Positions 57,786 through 64,000 of a stretch of DNA of 64,000 bases are shown piece after piece; position 1 is the first letter of the stretch; every line of letters starts with the position of its first letter. Made by a program: the position numbers and the translations under genes. Source of the DNA: Andrena cerasifolii (lineage: Eukaryota > Arthropoda > Insecta > Hymenoptera > Andrenidae). The DNA lies in the NCBI RefSeq assembly GCF_050908995.1, contig NC_135120.1, forward strand, positions 2,803,433-2,867,432. Reading direction: 5' to 3'. The notes under the pieces were generated by a model, which saw nothing but the letters and a program-made list of their open reading frames with translations, was not told the DNA's origin and ran no database searches.

Positions 57786-58448
57786 AACGCGGCCCACAAT
57801 CGCGGTCACAACTACATACTCATAATCATCGATACGTTTAGCACGTACGCGTGGGCCGTGCCCGTGAAAACGAAAAACGGGCGCGACGTTACCGAGGCGT
57901 TCGCGACTGTGTTGCGACGGAGCGGCAGATGTCCGCGACACCTATTAATCGACATGGCAAAGGAGTTCTACAACGTGGAATTTCAACGATGCGTGACGTC
58001 TCGCGGAATCAACCACTACTCGACGTAGAGCGTGATGAAACCGTCGATCGTCGCGCGTTTCAATCGCACGTTGAAAAACCTGATGTGGAAACAGTTCTCC
58101 TTGAACGCGTCCTATCGCTGGTTGGATCTGTTACCGACGCTCGTGCACACCTACAATGGTCGCAAGCATCGCACGACCAACGCGCGACCCGTGGACGTGA
58201 CCTTCGCCACTCGTTTGCCGTTCATCGCGCGCGAATCGTCCGTCTCCTCAAGTGTCGAGCTACGACGACAACGACGCGCGAAATTCCACGTCGGCGGCAA
58301 AGTACGCCTGAGCAAATGCAAGACGATCTTCGAGAAGGGATACATGCCGAACTGGTCAACCGAGGTGTTCGACATCACCGCGGTGCAACGAACGCGCCTG
58401 GTAACTTACATTCTACACGACTCCGCGGAAGGTGACGGTCCGCTTTGA
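57786..58448 (+). pseudogene. Polinton/Maverick integrase relic, active-site Glu lost
   Basis: Retroviral-type integrase of a Polinton. One frame reads HNRGHNYILIIIDTFSTYAW (first catalytic Asp at 57831), VPVKTKNGRDVTEAF, LLIDMAKEFYN (second Asp at 57951), then GINHYST with a TAG at 58026-58028 where a Tyr is usual. The position of the catalytic Glu, 34 codons after the second Asp, is Ala (VARFNRT, 58053). Downstream are WKQFSLNASYRWLDLLPTLV, HRTTNARPVDVTF and a chromodomain-like end (KVRLSKCKTIFEKGYMPNWS), intact to the stop at 58446-58448. The amino-terminal zinc-binding part is missing. GC content is clearly higher than around it. With the polymerase fragment at the left edge, it shows that Polintons colonised this genome. 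Confidence 0.88.
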
Positions 58449-59610
58449 ACCTTCGCGCCTCCGAGAACGCGTGCGAAGATACTGCGTATTATTCTCGGAA
58501 GTGAACCTCGAATCATTACAGCTACATATATGTTTTTGGCGTGGTGATCACGCGATAATAATGCAGGTTTCGACTTGCATCTTCTACGCGTCATACTTCC
58601 CTATGTTCTACATACAGACCGAGAGAGAGATAGAGATAGATTCAGCGGATCGCTTTGAATTTTCGCGCTTCCGATAACGCGTGATGATTCAGCTATGGTA
58701 CCCTCCTGCTCCACCTCAGCGAGTCGTGTTAACCCTCCATCGCCTCATCCCTACGTTAACGGGTGGCGTTCCACCTTCCGCGCATCACCCCCTCGCCCTC
58801 ATTGCGGTACCCCCCTCCCCGCTTCACCCAATCGCCCTACGTTGGTCCAGAATCGTTGTAGCTTATCTACTCGGTCAAACACATCTTTTGTGTATTTCGT
58901 AATTTTACTGAATAAATCAATATAATACTAATTATTTTCGTATCCTACAAATAGTTTGATAGTTTCAGTTTATAAAAAAACATTTTGAAGCAATATTTCA
59001 CCTAATATCTTCGTTTTATTACAATTATAGCTTAAGTGACCGCTATTACCTCCTTTTACACTAATCATACAGAAACAACTAGAATATTGTATATCAACAC
59101 CATGATTTTGAAAAAGATCATTAAATAAAGTATTAAATAAATAGTTTGTAAAAGTTTTTCACAATATTTATGGTTAAAAAATTGAAAGTAGAAAAATGAA
59201 GTAAACTTAAAATATGTTAAATTATCATCATTAAAAGGGGATAATTTTTCCTCATTTTAGGCGCAAATTGCATTCTGATATCTTATATAGTTCAAAAGTT
59301 ATACGAAAACGGCACGAAATTCTTCAATCCAGGTCACTAACGCGTCATCGTAGTCTGCCGCTGCTGGGCCGTGGCATACATAGGCATTTCCACGAGGAAC
59401 GCGATTTACGTGATGGCACTATTAAAATGGATATCGTTTCCCCGTTTGTTACGTCAAATTTTATATTCTCTGGCAAAAGCCAAAAACATCCTGTGCCCTC
59501 TACTGGCATGTAAAAGACCCTACACTTTCAACATCAGCTCATAGATGGCGGAAGTATCGACGTACGGTTGTAGTAGCATGCGTGCGTGAGGCGGTGTTGC
59601 AGTAAACCAA
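58449..59610. other. No gene recognised; small duplication after the integrase
   Basis: The phrase CTTTGAACCTTCGCGCCTCC at 58442 recurs as CTTTGAATTTTCGCGCTTCC at 58653, a direct repeat about 210 bp apart. 58690-58850 is C-rich. The rest is AT-rich and non-coding. Confidence 0.5.
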
Positions 59611-60179
59611 TATCCCCATAAAAAACGTTAAAAATGTTTAAAAAAATTACGCCAAGTACATGAAATCAAATAAATCACAAAAAATAGAAGATAATTACAA
59701 AATAAAAACAAATGTGTGAAATCAAAATGAGCTGCAAGTACATAAAGATGCTTTCAGTCAAATACTTGGCTTGGCGAGGCAAGGTCAAGGTATCGATGAA
59801 TAAGAATTATTTAAAAAACGCAAAATTGACAAATTATCTGAAAGCTTGTAAGGGGAAAGGTATCGGTGTCGATGAATGATCATGTAATTATGTTAAAACG
59901 TAATATAATTAAAATGTACTCATATTGTCAGAGTTTTAAATTCACAAATTATCTGAAAGCCGGCTAGAGGGAAGGTATGGGTATTGATGATCTGAGAATA
60001 CCTTGCTTCGCCAGTCCAAGTATTTGGCTGAAAGCACCTTTATGTACTTGCAGGTCATTTTGATTTCACATATTTTTTTTTTATTTAGTAATTATCTTCT
60101 ATTTTTTGTGATTTATTTGATTTCATGTACTTGGCGTAATGATTTTTTACTTTTTTTGGAGTTTTTTTTTATGGGGATA
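59611..60179. mobile_element. Foldback element, TATCCCCATAAAAAA ends
   Basis: Arms of about 190 bp in opposite orientation share CGCCAAGTACATGAAATCAA, AATCACAAAAAATAGAAG and CAAATACTTGG words. The middle holds a second-order direct repeat (CAAATTATCTGAAAGC at 59829 and 59944). Non-coding. Confidence 0.75.
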
Positions 60180-61109
60180 TCACTTCTTTTTAGAAAGATA
60201 ATTTGCACAGGAAATGACTTTAGATAATTTTTAATATTGTATTATTATTATCTTCTATAAAATATGAAAAACAATTTACAACCTTCTTTTTCAAACTATT
60301 TTTTATTATTCTCCAAAGAACGAATCTAAATAAATTGGTGCTAATCCATACTATAATGTAGAGAAATACAAATATTTAACAGTAAATATGGTGTACCTTG
60401 GATTCTAAGTTTATTAAATATTTTCTAATTAAACATACGAGTGGATTGGTGGCATTGGTTTAAATTTGAGTTTTCAGATAAGAAGTAAACATACAAGAAG
60501 AAAACGGAGCATTGAAGCTGAATAAAATCGTTTAATTATTAATATAATACTACGTCACAATAAATTTTTTTCTCTGACGTAGATCACACTGTATCATCTT
60601 CTGTTTTGATTATCTGTAAATATATAAAATCCACATTTTAGTGATTTTAGTTACAACTTAACGTAGAACTTATATAGAAAAAGAGTGGCATTTTGCTATT
60701 ATAAGTGTAGAGGCTACATAATGTGTCTGAGAGACGTGAGAGCGTATGGCAGAAAGTCTTGTTGTAGGAAATTTAAATGCTAATGATAATTTAGCGCAAA
60801 TGAACAAAGTGATCCAATATTTTTAACGCACAATTTATTGGTGTTGGAATAAAATTAATTTAGTATGTTCATTAGTGAATTAAAATATTGTTAATGGAAA
60901 ACTAATAAAATTAATGAATAGCGCGGCAACTACCATGGATTTTAAAGTATTACGAATGTCTTTCACAAGATTGAAAAAAATTAAGGGAGATGTGTTTTCA
61001 GCGCACTTTCTTCACTAATGTGACTTACTCTACATTACAAGCAGTCCACCATAATCTATTTTCTTAATTCTTAATGCTATGTCTTTTGACAAATTTTGTC
61101 AATTTACCT
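60180..61109. other. No gene recognised
   Basis: AT-rich, without delimitable repeats or coding similarity. Confidence 0.5.
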
Positions 61110-61712
61110 TATTTTACAAGCTTCCAGAAACTTGTGCGAAACAAGATGCTCTGTCTATCTATCTAATCTTCTCCGGACAACCTCCAAGCCTGTGCGTCCC
61201 CTTCATTTCTATCCATCCAAGTCTGTGCGACCCGTTGAATTCTATCCAAGCCTGTGCACTCCTTTCATTTCTGTAATATAAGCTTTACATAAAAATTCTA
61301 AATTGCTGGTATACAAATATCTGTCAATTTAAATACAATGCAATTTGTTACTAAAATATATTATTTTGTACATGCATGGTACAAATTTCCAGAAACTTAT
61401 GTGAAAGGAGATGCTTCTCTGTCGAACCTTCTATGGACAACTTCCAAGTCTGCGACTGCAAAAGAAATCTATTAAAAATATTTTGGTGACTTACCTAGTT
61501 AATTGAGACAATAATTCAGTCTCCTATGTATATGTATATTTTGTACATGCATGGTACAAATTTCCAGAAACTTATGCAATAGGAGATGCTTCTCTGTCGA
61601 ACCTTCTCCGAACAACTTCTAAGTCTGCGACTCTACATAAAAAATCTATTAAAAATATTTTGGCGACTTACCTAGTTAATTGAGACAATAATTCAGTCTC
61701 TTATGTAGTGTA
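61110..61712 (+). repeat. 175-bp tandem duplication plus a diverged third copy and a minisatellite
   Basis: Two units of about 175 bp start at 61363 and 61538 (ATTTTGTACATGCATGGTAC, ATTTCCAGAAACTTATG, TCTGTCGAACCTTCT, TAATTGAGACAATAATTCAG). A diverged partial copy begins near 61110 (CTTCCAGAAACTTGTGCG). Within that copy a unit of about 33 bp (CCAAGCCTGTGCGTCCCCTT) is repeated about three times (61189-61290). Non-coding. Confidence 0.75.
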
Positions 61713-61827
61713 AAATCTCGTGACATTTCTCATTTGGACAACTCACCTTATTTGACACTTGACAGGTTATAATGGATTGACACTTGGTAGGTTAGTTCAA
61801 AATAGTGTACATAGCTATATGTACAAT

Positions 61828-61962
61828 GGCGGACGACGATCCCTGCCGAATGGTCCCGAGTGTCGACGAATCGACGAACGAAACATGTGTTAGTATCGTT
61901 TTGGCCGAAGGTGCGCGTGTAACCCGTATACGTATTATGTCGACGAAAATTTTGACTGGATA
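61828..61962 (+). CDS. Possible first exon or short ORF, unsupported by homology
   Basis: An ATG in a good context (ACAATGG) opens 44 codons: MADDDPCRMVPSVDESTNET then CVSIVLAEGARV. There is a potential donor after GCCGAAG at about 61910. The acidic, non-repetitive start and the higher GC around it look host-like, but I recognise no family and find no next exon. On the opposite strand an ATG at 62005 followed by GTAAGG competes for the same stretch. Confidence 0.25.
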
Positions 61963-62369
61963 ATAATAAGAAGAAGAAAAACCTTACCGTTTCTGACAGA
62001 TCCATGAGACGATATTACGATATCTCTGTCATGCGTGGACCGATTTTATTCAATTTGGTTTTATTCGAAAGGTTACATGCGGTTTACATAATAAAAATGC
62101 CATTAAATTTAGATAATATCGCAGGCGGGATGAGATATTAATGAAATAAGTTTCAGGTTAGGTTGGAATAGCTTTGCGACGAGTAGATAATAGTGGTAAC
62201 GACATCAATATATACAGTGTGTCTTTCATGTACTTGGTGTCGAGACGCTACCGCGTCTCTAGATTAGGTTAGAACCGTTATTCCAATAGCACTTATATCA
62301 TTATTTCGGCTCTCATAACTGTTTCAGTCAGAACCGATATATGTAGGTATATCAGTTTGAAACAGTTAT
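61963..62369. other. No gene recognised
   Basis: Mixed composition between the short ORF and the eroded 3' end of the Copia relic. Confidence 0.5.
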
Positions 62370-64000
62370 TTTCGGAACTTTTCAATCCTTGCTCGAAAGT
62401 TTCACTGCAGGTTTCATCCGCGTAGCAGCTGGCTTGCAATCTTCCGTATTGAAGCGTTTTAGTACGCCTTGGAATTACTTCTTTTGCGAAATGCGAAATT
62501 CATGCCTCGCTTCGTCTTGTGCAAATTATATTTCAAAGCAATAATGGAGTTGCTCTAAATTCTTCATCTCGAATAATCTAGGGATATTTTGTTTCAGTTC
62601 AGTTATCTTGCTTTTGTTATTCAAGGTTATAATTAAGTTGTCAACGTAAATTACGTCCAACGTTAGTTTACTATTTTCTTTATGAAAATAAACACCAGCA
62701 TCGGCGTCAAGTGGTTTCAAATTCAATTCTTTCACTCTTAGATTAAGCTTTCTGTAGCACTGACAGCCAGGCTGCTTTAATCCGTATATTGCCTTTTGTA
62801 AAACACATACTTTGTTTCCGGACATTTTCTGAAGTTGTTCACTTTCGAGAATTTCAGGTAGTCCTTCCGAGATATCAAGTAGGTACGGATCAAATCAAGC
62901 TGATGAATCTCTAATCCAAGTTCTGCTGCAAGTCCTATTGCAATTGAAATGACAACGGCCGCAAATGTTCCGTGGAAGTCCACGTTAGGTTTCTGTGAGA
63001 AACCTTTGGCCACTATCCGAGCCTTCCGACGTTCCACGGTTCCATCAGCCTTGAGTTTAGTACATCTCGAACCTATAACATTCCGATCTTTTGGACGATG
63101 AACTAAAATCCACGTAACATTTTTCATTAATGCTTGATAGTTACTTCGCATGGCATCTCTCCATTCGTTGCTTCTGATGTTGACATTGCTTCCATTGTAG
63201 TGCGCAGATCTCCTTTTTTCAGTCAATCCAGCATATTCAGTTAAATGACATACCGGAGGTTCTTCGTTGTCCGCTCGATTCATTTAACGGGTTTCTCCTT
63301 GTAGATCTTGTGTTTCTTAAGCTTCCTATTGATACTCTTCTTCTGGATCTTGTTCTTCTTTAGTCCCTGTAGGAGAGGAACCATGTGTGGTTGCATTTTA
63401 GGTCTACCTCTTCGACCTGTGAAGATTTTCTTTCGGCGTTCGCGCACAATCTTCATCTTCGACACAACTTGTCCTTCATGAACATTTGATGAATTATTTT
63501 CTTCGTGGTCATCTTCTGAAGCATTTACCTCTTCGATATTTTGATTTGCCGAAACACATTCAAATTGACTGTTGTAATTTTCTTCCTCGTTGACGGAATT
63601 CAACTCCCTCTTTCAACAATGTCAAATTTCTTCGTTTATGAAATCCTTAAACTCTTGTTGTCCTTCAAAGGTTTTGACGAATCTGAGGTCCCCACTTCGA
63701 CGAATTTTTCTTGATTCTGGATACCACAATCTATAAGCTTTTGAATCCGTCGCATAGCCGACAAAACACATTCGATTGTCCGTTCACCAAATTTTACTTT
63801 GGCTACTTTTCCCTGGGTTTATTTATCCAACATTTAAGCTTTGGTGCCCAAAAATTTAAAATGTATTGCCATTGGTATTTTTTCTCTTCAAACCTCATGA
63901 GGGCTTTTATCTTCCAGGTTTCTTGTTGGGCATCTATTTCGGATGTAGGCTGCAGTCAAAAATGACTCGGCCCAAAAATTTGAAGGCAGGCCGGACTGAA
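62370..64000 (-). pseudogene. Ty1/copia pol relic (integrase end, linker, RT)
   Basis: On the minus strand from the window edge: the end of integrase (LPSNFWAESFLTAAYIRNRC then PTRNLEDKSPHEVW), broken by stops near 63818 and 63630. A basic and acidic linker follows (63603-63280, with RRGRPKMQPH). Reverse transcriptase starts near 63160 (NEWRDAMRSNYQALMKNVTW, KARIVAKGFSQ, LEIHQLD) and continues after a frameshift near 62830 (VLQKAIYGLKQPGCQCYRKL). The active site is IYVDNLII, where the usual YVDD has lost its second Asp. Similarity fades after GVLKRFNTEDCKPAATRMK near 62440, with stops at 62524 and 62482. RNase H and the LTRs are absent from the window. Confidence 0.88.

Noticed and set aside
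57720..57941. 73-codon minus-strand frame over the Polinton integrase
   Set aside because: The plus-strand frame carries the catalytic motifs; the minus frame is its shadow.
57851..58435. 194-codon plus-strand frame overlapping the integrase
   Set aside because: It is another frame of the same GC-rich region; the integrase motifs lie in the frame beginning at 57786.
1..58448. One giant Polinton spanning polymerase and integrase
   Set aside because: The two relics are 57 kb apart and on opposite strands, with host BARD1 between them; Polintons are normally about 15-20 kb.
61748..62005. 85-codon minus-strand frame starting MDLSET
   Set aside because: GTAAGG directly after six codons looks like a splice donor, but the nearest acceptor leaves a 32-bp intron. 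No homology seen.

Overview
This is AT-rich, intron-bearing eukaryotic DNA from an arthropod, most likely an insect. The host gene recognised has short introns (70-380 bp, apart from two longer ones), and nearly everything else is an arthropod-type transposable element (Ty3/gypsy, Copia, a jockey-like LINE, Helitron, Polinton, mariner, hAT, Kolobok/Mutator-like). The host gene is BARD1, which Drosophila lacks, so a fly of that lineage is unlikely. A hymenopteran such as an ant or wasp is my guess (inference, not shown).

Region by region. 1-2.5 kb: a broken Polinton DNA polymerase B, a 53-bp tandem repeat and an unrecognised two-exon ORF with one in-frame stop. 2.8-14 kb: a nest of broken elements on the minus strand (gypsy gag and LTR, with a TTAA-flanked DNA transposon inside the LTR, then a gypsy pol broken by two insertions), followed by a plus-strand Helitron relic. 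14-22 kb: non-coding repeats: palindromic elements, a solo LTR with target-site duplication, a 915-bp TIR element and a 1.5-kb foldback.

22.7-28.2 kb: BARD1, nine exons and 514 codons (RING, ankyrin repeats, two BRCT domains); this is the only complete host gene I can support. At 29.5 kb lies one exon encoding a signal peptide, probably the first coding exon of a secreted protein whose other exons I cannot find. 30-44 kb: more nested non-autonomous elements, including a hAT-like pair in which the second copy gives the empty site of an insertion in the first.

44.7-55.2 kb: a jockey-like LINE split by a 7.56-kb TTAA-flanked element, which itself contains a 3.95-kb near-perfect palindrome bordered by TA. 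That palindrome carries two diverging DUF4817-like ORFs. 55-64 kb: a 5S rRNA-like fragment, a Polinton integrase relic with its catalytic Glu replaced, tandem repeats and a dead Copia pol at the right edge.

Apart from BARD1, the genes do not form a pathway. The window reads as a transposon graveyard around one DNA-repair gene, and its main value is the clear layering of insertions, several of which can be ordered in time from the sequence alone.
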